NCBI GenBank assembly: GCA_938022205.1 | Contig: CALIEB010000011.1 | Coordinates: 1 to 64,000, forward strand | Length of the DNA: 64,000 nucleotides | DNA from: an uncultured Anaerolineae bacterium | Lineage (GTDB): Bacteria; Chloroflexota; Anaerolineae; Aggregatilineales; Phototrophicaceae | Direction of reading: 5' to 3' | Shown: piece after piece, positions 42,161 to 50,943 of the stretch | Layout of the letters: each line of letters opens with the position of its first letter | Position numbering within the stretch: the first letter of the stretch is position 1 | Translations under genes and position numbers: made by a program | The notes under the pieces: model-generated | Seen by the model: only the letters and a program-made list of their open reading frames with translations | Told to the model about the DNA's origin: nothing | The model's database searches: none

Positions 42161-42811
42161 ATGCGCTTGAGACTTAACGTTGTGCTTACCTCGACAGTGG
42201 TGACAGCCGTCGGCTTGATTGTCCTAATAGGCTTGCTGGTGGGCGAAGACTTGGGCTTGCTGACCCAGCTAGTCAACGCGCTGCCGTTCCGTGCGCTGGC
42301 GGAAATCGCGCTGCGCTTGGCGGTGGTAGCGGCGGCGTTGACGCTGCTCATCGGCGTGCTGAACTTGCTGCTGGTCAACGCCACGCGCTTGCTGCGCGGC
42401 AGCACGCTTAGCGCAAAGCTGGGCAGTCTCGTCGTGCTGGCGGCATTCTTGGTGACCATTTTCGCCCGCCTTGCCGACAGCAGCGGCGCAAGCTACCGCC
42501 TGTTACAAGACGGCGTGCTGCTGCCCGTACAAGCCAGCCTGAGCGGTTTGGTGCTGTTGGCGTTGGTTTGGGGCGCAATGCGCTTGCTGGCACGCGGCGT
42601 GACGTGGGCGCGCGTGCTGTTTGTGCTAGCGGTGCTGGTCGTGCTGGTCAGCGCGCTGCCTTTTGGCGCACCGCTGGCGGAGGCACAGGCATGGCTTTGG
42701 CGCGTGCCTGTCAGCGGCGGCGCGCGCGGCATCCTCATCGGCATCGCGCTCGCCACGCTTGTTGTCGGCTGGCGCGTGTTGATTGGTCAAGACCGTTCTT
42801 ATGGCGAGTAA
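42161..42811 (+). CDS. Polytopic membrane protein of unknown function
   Basis: A 216-residue hydrophobic protein with about six transmembrane helices and very short loops. AGGAG at 42147-42151 precedes the ATG at 42161. No family signature is evident. It is packed five bases behind the DUF6754-like gene and ten bases ahead of the giant SH3 gene. It resembles in size and topology the 200-residue protein at 46274-46876, so the two may be membrane subunits of the same complex. Confidence 0.65.
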   Translation: MRLRLNVVLTSTVVTAVGLIVLIGLLVGEDLGLLTQLVNALPFRALAEIALRLAVVAAALTLLIGVLNLLLVNATRLLRGSTLSAKLGSLVVLAAFLVTIFARLADSSGASYRLLQDGVLLPVQASLSGLVLLALVWGAMRLLARGVTWARVLFVLAVLVVLVSALPFGAPLAEAQAWLWRVPVSGGARGILIGIALATLVVGWRVLIGQDRSYGE

Positions 42812-42820
42812 GGGGGCTGC

Positions 42821-45800
42821 ATGAGCGATTGGGGCAACAAGCCGCCACAAGATGGCGATGACGACTTGGAGTTTAATTGGCTAAGCGAGGGCGACGACAG
42901 CCAACCTGCTGCTAGCGCGGGCGATGACCTCGTTTTTGATTGGCACAGCGACACCGAAGACACTGGCGCAAGCGCAACAGGCGGTGGTGACGATTTCGCT
43001 TTCGATTGGGGCGCGCTCACCGACGACGCGCCCGCCACAGCCGACATCGAAGACCATCGCTTCGATTGGCACGGTGGCTCGGTACATGGCGACCGCGACC
43101 GCGACACCGGCATCGGGCAGCTGCAGAACGTCGACCGCTTGTTTGAGAGCATGGAGCGCAAAATTCAAGCTGCCGAAGACGCGGACTTTGGCTTAGATAC
43201 GGGCGAACTTTTGGATTGGATGCGCGACGTGGACGCAGACGCGCCTGTCGAGCCAAGCAGCGCGCTGCCGTCTTGGTTGATGGACGATGTAGCGGAAAGT
43301 GCGCCCGCCTCCCAGCCCGAACCCCAGCAAGAGGACTGGGTGGCGCGTTTGGGCAATTTTAGCGTGCAAGAGGTAGACGAAGACGGCAACGGCGTGCCGG
43401 ACTGGCTCGACCGTGTCGGCAGCTTTGAAGACCCGCTAGCGGGCATGACCGAAGCCGATTTCGCCCTTACACAGGAGGAAAAAGACGCGCTCTTTGGCGA
43501 CTTTTTGAGCGAAGAAGCGCGCAGCACTAGTGCGCAACCATCCCTAGCCGACGAGTTTGACTTTGACAGCTTGGCGGAATTCGGCGAGAGCGCACCCGCC
43601 GCAGAGAGCGATGACCTTGCGCAGATGTTCGATGCCGACGAGTTTGACTTTGACAGCTTGGCGGAATTTGGCGAGAGCGCACCCGCCGCAAAGAGCGATG
43701 ATGACTTGTCCGACCTGCTCGCGGCGTTGGATGATGCGCCCACCGCAGAGAGCGAAGTTGACCTTGACAGCTTATTTGCCGAATTGGACGACGCGCCCGC
43801 CCCAGCGCAAGCCGACCTCGCCGACCTGTTCGACGTGAGCGACATCGCCGAGTTAGTAGAGGACAGCGTGCCGAGCGACGAGCTGCCGCCGCCCGAACTG
43901 CCCGACTGGCTGCGCGAGGCGGCACAAGCCGCTGGGACAGGCGCGTCCGTAAGCGCGATTATTCGCCAGAAAAAAGACCGCTCGCTCGACGAACTCGACG
44001 ACCGCTTGCTTGAGCTGCGTGAGATTGGCTTAAACTTACCTATTGACGAGGCGGTCGACAAAGGCGCGCTGCAAGCCATTGTCCCCGACATTCGCCAAAC
44101 GCTTGCGCCCGCCACGTTCTTAACGGTCGTGGACGCGCCCGCCATCGCCGAGATGCGCCTTTCGCCCGAACAAGCGCAGCGCGCCGACCTGCTCAAGCGC
44201 ATTGTCGACGGCACGGCAGCGGCACAAGAGGCGCGTCGCCGTCGCACGTTGCCGCCGTTGGAGCGCATGCTGGTGGCGATACTGCTGCTGGCTACGTTGA
44301 TTGTGCCGTTCTTGCTGCGCTTGGATGCTGTTGCGCCTGACATGCCCACCGCCTTCGCGGCAGATAGCCCCGCTGCCCGCGCCTACGACACGCTGGAGAC
44401 GCTTCCCGAAGGCGCGCTTGTGCTGGTCGGCTTTGCCTACGAAGCCAGCAGCGCGCTGGAGCTTGAGCCGCTAGCGCGCCAAGTGCTAACCCACCTCGCC
44501 CAACGCGACGCGCGCCTTGTTGCCGTATCTACCTCACCGTTCGGCGTGTTGCGCGCCGAAACGTTATTAGCCGAAACTCAGCCAAGCGGGCGTTACAGCG
44601 TTGCCAAAGTGCTGACGGGCGAAGCGTTGGGGCTACGCGACTTGACGCTTAACGCCGCCGCTGCCACGATGACCAACAGTCGCGGCGGACGCGCCGAGCT
44701 TATGCTGCCCAGCCTCGACAGCGCGCAAGTGATTGTCTTATTCGCCGACAGCATCGACACCGTCCGTTTGTGGATGGAACAAGTCGCGCCCAACACGCGC
44801 ACGCCCTTCGTGTTCGCCACCACCTACGGCGCGCTGCCGCTAAGCGCGCCTTACGCCGCCAGTGTGCCGCAGGTGCGTGGGCAACTGGTCGGCTATACGG
44901 ACGCGCTGACATATCGCAACGTGCTGAACCCGCCGTCCACGCCTGAACCTAGCGCGGACGCGCCAACGTCGACACCGCTCCTGCCGACCGCCACGAACAC
45001 GCCGCGTCCAACCAACACGCCGCGTCCAACGGCTACGCCCGTGCCGCCGACGGTCGTACCAGCTGATAGCACAGGCGTGACGGCACTCCCGTCGACCGCC
45101 ACCGACACGCCGCTGCCTAGCGCGACCGCTAGCCGCACGCCTGTGCCGCTGACTGCGACGAACACGCCGCCGCCCAGCGTGACTGCTACCGAGCAAGGCT
45201 CGCCCGTGCCACAAGTGCAAGTGGCAGTGGTCATCGCCAACGGCACGGTGAACGTGCGCGAGAACCCTTCATCAGACGCGGGGTCGCCGGTGATTGGCAC
45301 ACTAAATAGCGGGCAAATCGTGCGCGTGTTAGGCACAAACGACGCGGGCGATTGGGTTAACGTGCTGCTGCCGAACAATCGCGCGGGCTGGATTGCGCGC
45401 TTCCTTGTGCGCATTGAAGAACGTCCCCTCACCGATTTCGTCCCTAGCGCGCCCAAACGCCAAGCCGCTAGCGACCGCGTGCTGGTCGGCACGGTGTTGG
45501 TCGAAGGCCCCGTTGAGGTCTTAGACGTGCCGCAACCCAGCGGCGCGGTGCTAGCAACCCTTAATTTGGGCGACACGGTGCGCGTGCTGCTGGTGCAGGG
45601 CGATTGGGCGAGCGTCATTTTGCCCGACAACCGCGTTGGCTGGGTAGAAACCTTCGTGCTAGAAATTCGTGAAGTGCCGCTGTCGACCTTATTCGCCCTA
45701 CAAACGCAGCAAGCAGGCGCGCCCCCGACCAACACGCCCGTGCCTGCAACCGCAGACGCTAGCGCGCGCGTGCTTACAGGGCTTGTTATCGTCGAGGGCG

Positions 45801-46270
45801 AGGTTGAGGCTTTAGACGTGCCACAGCCTAGCGGTGCGGTGATAGCCACCATACGCGGCGGCGACCTCTTGCGCGTGCTAAACGTGCGCGGCGACTGGGC
45901 GAGCGTCATCTTGCCCGACAACCGCATTGGCTGGGTGGAAACCTTCGTGCTTGAGGTGCGCGAAATGCCCCTGAGCGAATTCCAAACCACACAACAGCTC
46001 ACGTCCGCGCCACCAACCGCCACACACACCCCCACGCCCATACCGCCAACCGCCACCCACACGTCCAGCCTAACCACCGTTGAAGCTACAGAAACCATTA
46101 TCGCAGCAATCGCCGAAGCTGCAGCAGATACGCCCGCCACGCCCCCCGCGCCGCGCTTGCTCGACGCGCGCTATACCTCGCAGACGCTGGGGCAAACGTT
46201 GGCGGTCGTGCTGATAGTGTTGGGCAACCTGTTCTACTTAGCGCGCGCGTGGATACGGAGAGGACGTTAA
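42821..46270 (+). CDS. Giant acidic, membrane-spanning SH3-repeat protein (1149 aa)
   Basis: Layout from N to C: a very acidic cytoplasmic region of about 480 residues with recurring FDW/FNW (W20, W41, W63, W83) and DWM/SWL/DWL motifs (W133, W152, W195 and one near 361), and a 29-residue duplication; a transmembrane helix at about 483-503 (MLVAILLLATLIVPFLLRL); a Rossmann-like extracytoplasmic domain to about 700 (GALVLVGFAYEASSALELE); a P/T-rich linker; three SH3 modules at about 800-870, 885-960 and 985-1060; and a C-terminal helix (TLAVVLIVLGNLFYLARAW). No family name fits the whole. It is the largest member of the cluster and probably its scaffold. Confidence 0.8.
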   Translation: MSDWGNKPPQDGDDDLEFNWLSEGDDSQPAASAGDDLVFDWHSDTEDTGASATGGGDDFAFDWGALTDDAPATADIEDHRFDWHGGSVHGDRDRDTGIGQLQNVDRLFESMERKIQAAEDADFGLDTGELLDWMRDVDADAPVEPSSALPSWLMDDVAESAPASQPEPQQEDWVARLGNFSVQEVDEDGNGVPDWLDRVGSFEDPLAGMTEADFALTQEEKDALFGDFLSEEARSTSAQPSLADEFDFDSLAEFGESAPAAESDDLAQMFDADEFDFDSLAEFGESAPAAKSDDDLSDLLAALDDAPTAESEVDLDSLFAELDDAPAPAQADLADLFDVSDIAELVEDSVPSDELPPPELPDWLREAAQAAGTGASVSAIIRQKKDRSLDELDDRLLELREIGLNLPIDEAVDKGALQAIVPDIRQTLAPATFLTVVDAPAIAEMRLSPEQAQRADLLKRIVDGTAAAQEARRRRTLPPLERMLVAILLLATLIVPFLLRLDAVAPDMPTAFAADSPAARAYDTLETLPEGALVLVGFAYEASSALELEPLARQVLTHLAQRDARLVAVSTSPFGVLRAETLLAETQPSGRYSVAKVLTGEALGLRDLTLNAAAATMTNSRGGRAELMLPSLDSAQVIVLFADSIDTVRLWMEQVAPNTRTPFVFATTYGALPLSAPYAASVPQVRGQLVGYTDALTYRNVLNPPSTPEPSADAPTSTPLLPTATNTPRPTNTPRPTATPVPPTVVPADSTGVTALPSTATDTPLPSATASRTPVPLTATNTPPPSVTATEQGSPVPQVQVAVVIANGTVNVRENPSSDAGSPVIGTLNSGQIVRVLGTNDAGDWVNVLLPNNRAGWIARFLVRIEERPLTDFVPSAPKRQAASDRVLVGTVLVEGPVEVLDVPQPSGAVLATLNLGDTVRVLLVQGDWASVILPDNRVGWVETFVLEIREVPLSTLFALQTQQAGAPPTNTPVPATADASARVLTGLVIVEGEVEALDVPQPSGAVIATIRGGDLLRVLNVRGDWASVILPDNRIGWVETFVLEVREMPLSEFQTTQQLTSAPPTATHTPTPIPPTATHTSSLTTVEATETIIAAIAEAAADTPATPPAPRLLDARYTSQTLGQTLAVVLIVLGNLFYLARAWIRRGR
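43547..43702 (+). repeat. 87-base-period duplication in the giant protein gene
   Basis: A block of about 69 bases at 43547-43615 recurs at 43634-43702 with only a few mismatches. It encodes DEFDFDSLAEFGESAPAA twice. In-frame, recent by the near-identity, and within the acidic cytoplasmic region. Confidence 0.85.
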
Positions 46271-46273
46271 AGA

Positions 46274-46876
46274 ATGAGCCTTGAAACCTTGCTGAGTTTT
46301 GCGCTCACGCTGCTGGTGTTCAGCTACCTTTTAGCGGACAACCTGCTGTATCGGCTGGCTATTTATGCCTTCGTCGGCGTAACGGCGGGCTTCACCGCGA
46401 TTGTCATCGTCGAGAGCGTGGTGCTGCCGCTGCTTGACGGCAGCCCGACCAACAGCTTCCTGTTCGTGGCGGCAACGGTGCTGGTGGGCTTGCTGCTGCT
46501 TAAACCTGTGCCGCTGTTCGCGCCGTTCGGCAACCTCGCGCTCGGGTTCTTGCTGGCGGTGGGGACGGCGGTAGCGGTGGCGGGCGCGCTGACAGGCACG
46601 CTGTTGCCGTTGTTGGCGGCAACCGCTCGTCCGGCAGGCGCGCCGCTGCTAGAAGCAGTTGTCGTCTTGATAGGCGTGGTCAGCGCGCTGGTCTACTTTC
46701 AATACAGCGTACAGCGTCGCCCAGACGGCACGATTGGGCGGGCGCGCTGGCTGCAGTGGCTTAGCACGCTCGGGGAAGGTTTTGTGGTGATTACGTTGGG
46801 CGCGATTTACGGCGCGGCAATCTTGAGCAGCCTTGCCGTCATTAGCGGGCATTTCAGCCAATTGTTAGGGGGCTAG
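46274..46876 (+). CDS. Polytopic membrane protein of unknown function
   Basis: A 200-residue protein with about six transmembrane helices (first at 5-22, last at about 170-190), nearly no soluble part. The helices include VLPLLDG and GNLALGFLLAVGTAVAVAGALTG. No family signature is visible. It begins three bases after the giant protein's stop and is followed four bases later by the MutL-like gene, so it belongs to the same operon. Confidence 0.65.
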   Translation: MSLETLLSFALTLLVFSYLLADNLLYRLAIYAFVGVTAGFTAIVIVESVVLPLLDGSPTNSFLFVAATVLVGLLLLKPVPLFAPFGNLALGFLLAVGTAVAVAGALTGTLLPLLAATARPAGAPLLEAVVVLIGVVSALVYFQYSVQRRPDGTIGRARWLQWLSTLGEGFVVITLGAIYGAAILSSLAVISGHFSQLLGG

Positions 46877-46880
46877 AGCT

Positions 46881-48836
46881 ATGCGAACAGGCGCAATCCT
46901 CACCGCAGATATTGGCAACGTCAGCACGCGTGTGAGCATCTATGACCTCGTCGACGGCGAGTACCGCACGATAGCGCGCGCGCAAACGCTGACGACGTTA
47001 GGCTTACCTGCGGATGACGTGTCGGTCGGGCTGGAGCGCGTGCTGCGCGACCTTGAACGCACGCTCAACCGCAAGCTCTGGGCGGGCGGGCGCATCATTC
47101 AACCGGAAACGCTCGACCGTGACGGCGTAGACTATGCCATTATCACCACCAGCGCAGGGCGACCGCTGCGCGCCGTCGTCATGGGACTAATGCCCGACAT
47201 CAGCGTCGAAAGCGCGCTGCGTGCGCTCTCCACCTCCTATGTCGAGCCAGTCGAAGTGCTGACCCTGCGCAGCAGCGAGAGTGAAGAAGACAAGCTCAAC
47301 AAGCTGCTGCTGGCACGTGCAAATGTGGTCGTGCTGGCAGGCGGCATCGACAAGGGGGCAAAGGACGCGCTGCTGCCCACGCTTAACCTGCTGACGTTGG
47401 CGTTGCGCGTCATGGAAACAAGCGTGCGTCCGTTGGTGCTGTATTTGGGCAACGCCGCGCTGGCGGACACCGTGAGCGCGCAGTTGAGCGAGCTTACCGA
47501 AGTGGTGGTTGCGCCCAACGTGCGCCCGCGCTTTGACGAAGAGGTGTTAGAGGGCGCGCAGCCGCACATCGCCCGCATCTACGAGCTAGCGAAGGAGCGC
47601 GCTAGCGGCGGCTTTATGCGCTTGGGCACTATGAGCGAGACGGGACTGCTGCCGACGGCGCAAAGCTACGCACGGGTTGCCACGTACTTTGCGCAAACGC
47701 GCCACGAAAACGTCATTGCCTTTGACATCGGCAGCGCGTCAAGCGTCATCGTCGGCGTATTTAACGGGCAAGTGCGCACGCGCATCAACTCGCGCAAGGG
47801 CATGGGACACAGCGCGCTGGCGACGCTGGACAGCTTGGGGCTCGACGCGATACGCGCGTGGCTGCCCTTCAACGCCAGCCGTGAGACCCTGCTGAACTAC
47901 GTGTATAACAAGACCGTGCGCCCCGCGCTTGTGCCTTATAGCGTGGAAGACATGTTCATCGAACACGCGCTGTTGCGCGCCGCCGCCCGCGATGCCGTTG
48001 TGCGCGCGCGTGCCACGTGGGCGATTGACCGCGAGGCGAACACGCTGCCGGCGGTCGGCACGCTGCTGCTGGGCGGCGCGACCCTCACACAGACGGGCAA
48101 CCCACAGCTCACGCTGCTGCTGGCGGCGGACTGCCTGCAGCCCACAGGCGTGACGCGCGTGTTAAGCGACCCGCACGGGGCAAGCGCGGGCTTGGGCGCG
48201 CTGGCGCAGGTCAACGCGAGTGCAGCGGTGCAGTTGCTGGAGGGTGACGCGCTCACGCAGCTTGGCACGATTGTGAGCATCTCCGGCAGACCGCGCCCCA
48301 ACCGCACTGCCGCCCAGCTGCGCATTCAGTACGAGGGCGAGCGGGTGGACTACGCACTGAAAGGCGGGCAGGTCTTGTGCCTACCCTTGCCAGCAGGGGA
48401 AACGCTCGACGTGCGCATCAGCCTGAAGGGGAACTTGACGATTAACGGCAAGCAGCGGTTGAAGCTAACGTTGCACGGCGGCGAGGGTGGCATCTTGTTC
48501 GACGGGCGCGGGCGTACGTTCGAAGCGGGCGCGACCGTCGCGCAGCGCGCCGCCAATCTGACGCAGTGGCTGCACCAAGCCACCGACGCGCCGCTTATCG
48601 ACGTGCCGGAGAGCTGGCTTGCCCCGCTTGAAGAGGACGCGCCGCCCGTCAAAGCCGAGAAGCCGCGCCGCGAACGCCCCGCCAAACCCGACAAGAAGCG
48701 CGGTAAAGCGGCGACAGCGGTCTTAGAAGAGGACCAAGACCCCTTCGCCGCCTTGCCCGATGCCGAACCCGCCGCGCCCGTCAAAAAGCAAACGGGCCCG
48801 CTGGACGATGACCTTGATGAACTGCGCAGGCTTTAG
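46881..48836 (+). CDS. MutL-like ASKHA-fold protein (glutamate mutase L family)
   Basis: A 651-residue cytoplasmic protein. It has the two phosphate motifs of the actin/Hsp70/FtsA fold: TADIGNVSTRVSIYDLV at the start and AFDIGSASSVIVGVFNG near residue 280, with GGATLTQTGNPQL as an adenosine-type motif. The family is named after MutL, an accessory protein encoded beside glutamate mutase, but neither mutase subunit is present here. A charged, basic then acidic tail (about 590-651) contains PRRERPAKPDKKRG. Context, among membrane proteins, suggests an ATP-binding cytoplasmic subunit of an envelope assembly. Confidence 0.75.
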   Translation: MRTGAILTADIGNVSTRVSIYDLVDGEYRTIARAQTLTTLGLPADDVSVGLERVLRDLERTLNRKLWAGGRIIQPETLDRDGVDYAIITTSAGRPLRAVVMGLMPDISVESALRALSTSYVEPVEVLTLRSSESEEDKLNKLLLARANVVVLAGGIDKGAKDALLPTLNLLTLALRVMETSVRPLVLYLGNAALADTVSAQLSELTEVVVAPNVRPRFDEEVLEGAQPHIARIYELAKERASGGFMRLGTMSETGLLPTAQSYARVATYFAQTRHENVIAFDIGSASSVIVGVFNGQVRTRINSRKGMGHSALATLDSLGLDAIRAWLPFNASRETLLNYVYNKTVRPALVPYSVEDMFIEHALLRAAARDAVVRARATWAIDREANTLPAVGTLLLGGATLTQTGNPQLTLLLAADCLQPTGVTRVLSDPHGASAGLGALAQVNASAAVQLLEGDALTQLGTIVSISGRPRPNRTAAQLRIQYEGERVDYALKGGQVLCLPLPAGETLDVRISLKGNLTINGKQRLKLTLHGGEGGILFDGRGRTFEAGATVAQRAANLTQWLHQATDAPLIDVPESWLAPLEEDAPPVKAEKPRRERPAKPDKKRGKAATAVLEEDQDPFAALPDAEPAAPVKKQTGPLDDDLDELRRL

Positions 48837-48845
48837 GGAGGGCGT

Positions 48846-49922
48846 ATGTACTACTATCCTAAGCACAGCATCACGAACGCTCTGGCACGCATCAAGCGCA
48901 TCGTGCGCTTGCCAGATGCCGCTAGCGGCGGCGTGATCGTCCTTGAGGGGCAAACGGTCGACATCCGCGACCGCGTGGCGCGCGGCGTGTTGCCCTCGCG
49001 CGTGCTGATTTTGGACGCGGCGCACGAGCTACGTTTGAACAATCCGCAGATGCTGAAAAATTTTTTGCTCGTTAAAGAACGCCAAGCCGTGCAGGAGAAA
49101 GACCCCATCGCGGGCAAGGATGCCAAGCGCGGGCGGCGCGTCTTCGCCCCTGCCAACGGCTACGTGGCGGGCGTTGATGGCGGGCGCATCCTCTTCGCGC
49201 TGCTGCCCGAGCGTGTCGAGTTAGACGCGGGCGTGCGCGGCACGGTGGCGGAGGTCAACAACAACCGTGAGGTGGTCATCGAGGCGCGCGGCGCGTTGGT
49301 GCAGGGCGTGTGGGGCAGCGGCAAGAACCTCATCGCCATCATGCGCTACGAGCCTGTGGGTGGCATCTTGCGCATCAGCCGCGACGCGCTCGACACCGCC
49401 TACAAGAACGAAATTGTCGTGACCACCCAACCCATCACCGCAGAGGTGTTAGACCTCGCCGAGATACGCACGTTTGGCGCAATCGTCGCGCCGAGCATGT
49501 CGGCGGCACTCATCGAGCGCGTGTTGGCGGGGACGGTGGGCGTGTTTCTCACCGAAGGCTTTGGCAGCGCGCGCATGAACCCTAGCGCACAGGAGCTGCT
49601 CAAAGAGTTCGACGGCTATCAGGTAACGTTGGACGCGCACCTGCCGGCACGTCTCGACGTGCGTCGCCCCGAACTCGTCATCAACCGTTCTGGCACGGAC
49701 GAGCTGCGCGAGTTCTCGCCGTTTAAGCGGCTGGCGCGCGGCGACACCGTGCGCGTGTGTTGTGCGCCCTACATGGGCATCTTGGCGAAAGTACTGGAAG
49801 TGCCACGCGCACCGCAGACCCTGCCCAACGGCTTGTCTGTGCCGTGCGCCAAAATCGAGCTAAGCCACAACGGCAATCAGGTAATGATGCCACAGCACTG
49901 CCTAGAATGGATTGGCGCATAG
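48846..49922 (+). CDS. Unrecognised soluble protein of the membrane cluster (358 aa)
   Basis: I do not recognise a family. The 358-residue protein has no transmembrane segment or signal. It opens with MYYYPKHSITNALARIKRIVRLP and contains beta-rich blocks with GRRVFAPANGYVAGVDGGRILFALLPE and DTVRVCCAPYMGILAKVLEVP, the latter resembling a KOW/barrel-like element. The middle includes GAIVAPSMSAALIERVLAGTVGVFLTEGFGSARMNP, glycine-rich. GGGAGGG immediately upstream gives a strong ribosome binding site. It follows the MutL-like gene by nine bases and likely functions with it. Confidence 0.6.
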   Translation: MYYYPKHSITNALARIKRIVRLPDAASGGVIVLEGQTVDIRDRVARGVLPSRVLILDAAHELRLNNPQMLKNFLLVKERQAVQEKDPIAGKDAKRGRRVFAPANGYVAGVDGGRILFALLPERVELDAGVRGTVAEVNNNREVVIEARGALVQGVWGSGKNLIAIMRYEPVGGILRISRDALDTAYKNEIVVTTQPITAEVLDLAEIRTFGAIVAPSMSAALIERVLAGTVGVFLTEGFGSARMNPSAQELLKEFDGYQVTLDAHLPARLDVRRPELVINRSGTDELREFSPFKRLARGDTVRVCCAPYMGILAKVLEVPRAPQTLPNGLSVPCAKIELSHNGNQVMMPQHCLEWIGA

Positions 49923-49987
49923 CGCAAAAACGGTTTATCATTAACTTGTGTCATTTGCTCGATTCCGCTAAGGAGGGAAGGACGCTC

Positions 49988-50914
49988 ATGTCCAATCGCG
50001 ACGACGACTTCAGATTTGACGATGACGATGACTTGTTTCGCGCGGGCGACGACGATTCGTTTGAGGGTTTCGACGATTTTGAGGACAACGCTGACTTTGA
50101 GAACGTTGATTTTGGCTTAGATGATGACGTTTCGCTGGATGAAGATGAGGACGAGGTTGGCGCGACATCGTCAGGACCGAGCCGCACGTTTATCATCATC
50201 GCCGCGATGCTGATAATCATCCTGCTGGTTGGCGTGGGTGTTGTGTTGTTCGCGCTCTTGGGCGGGCGACGCGGCGATGCGCTCGACCCGACGCGCACCG
50301 CGATTGCCCAGCTCAACCAGACCACCGAAGCGCAGCTGCAAGCAACAGACGCACAGGCAACAGCTTTTGCCATCGAAACGGCAACAGCTTCCTCGTTCAC
50401 CGCCACACCAACCCCTACGTTAACGCCGTCTTCAACCCCCACCCCGGAAGTAGACTTCACCGCTACCGCGCAAGCCGCGTCTTTCGCCACGCAGCAAGCC
50501 GCGATTAACGCTACCAGCACGGCGTTGGCGGCGCAGCTTGCCACGCAGCAGGCTGCCGCGCAGAGCGATGCCCAAGCGGGGCAGGGTGGCGGGCAAGACC
50601 CCACCCCCACGCAGGAAAGCAGCATTACGTTGCTCACGCCCATCTCTGTCAGCGCGGTCGAACAGACAGCGACGGCATTGGTCGCGCTCTTGCAGCCGCT
50701 GGACAACGTGACCCCCACGCCGCAGGTCGGCATCGGCGGCGCGCTGCCCACGCCCACACCCATTCGCCCGATTGGCACCGGCGGCGCGCTGCCCGACACG
50801 GGCTTGTTTGACGAGCTGGGCGCGGGAGGACCTGCTCTGTTGATTACGTCGGCGTTTGCACTGTTGGGGGTTATCGCGCTTTCACGCAGCTTGCGGCGCA
50901 GACGGCGTAAGTAG
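49988..50914 (+). CDS. Acidic single-pass protein with C-terminal LPDTG sorting signal
   Basis: A 308-residue protein; AAGGAGGGAAGGA upstream fixes ATG 49988. Residues 1-65 are extremely acidic with interspersed Phe (DDDFRFDDDDDLF). A helix at about 68-88 (IIIAAMLIIILLVGVGVVLF) crosses the membrane, followed by an alanine/threonine/glutamine-rich stretch and TPTPTLTPSS linkers. The C-terminus is a textbook cell-wall sorting signal: LPDTG at 268-272, a hydrophobic helix (ALLITSAFALLGVIAL) and a terminal RRRRRK. A sortase would cleave it between T and G. The acidic-plus-helix plan echoes the giant protein at 42821. Confidence 0.78.
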   Translation: MSNRDDDFRFDDDDDLFRAGDDDSFEGFDDFEDNADFENVDFGLDDDVSLDEDEDEVGATSSGPSRTFIIIAAMLIIILLVGVGVVLFALLGGRRGDALDPTRTAIAQLNQTTEAQLQATDAQATAFAIETATASSFTATPTPTLTPSSTPTPEVDFTATAQAASFATQQAAINATSTALAAQLATQQAAAQSDAQAGQGGGQDPTPTQESSITLLTPISVSAVEQTATALVALLQPLDNVTPTPQVGIGGALPTPTPIRPIGTGGALPDTGLFDELGAGGPALLITSAFALLGVIALSRSLRRRRRK

Positions 50915-50943
50915 CACGCCTGCGCTGCACGATGAGGTGACCT

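Noticed and set aside
43165..44349. 394-codon antisense frame under the giant protein
   Set aside because: Extreme Ser/Ala bias is the mirror image of the acidic coding strand; not a real protein.
44893..46140. 415-codon antisense frame under the SH3 region
   Set aside because: Val/Gly/Thr-rich mirror of the P/T-rich and SH3 coding sequence.
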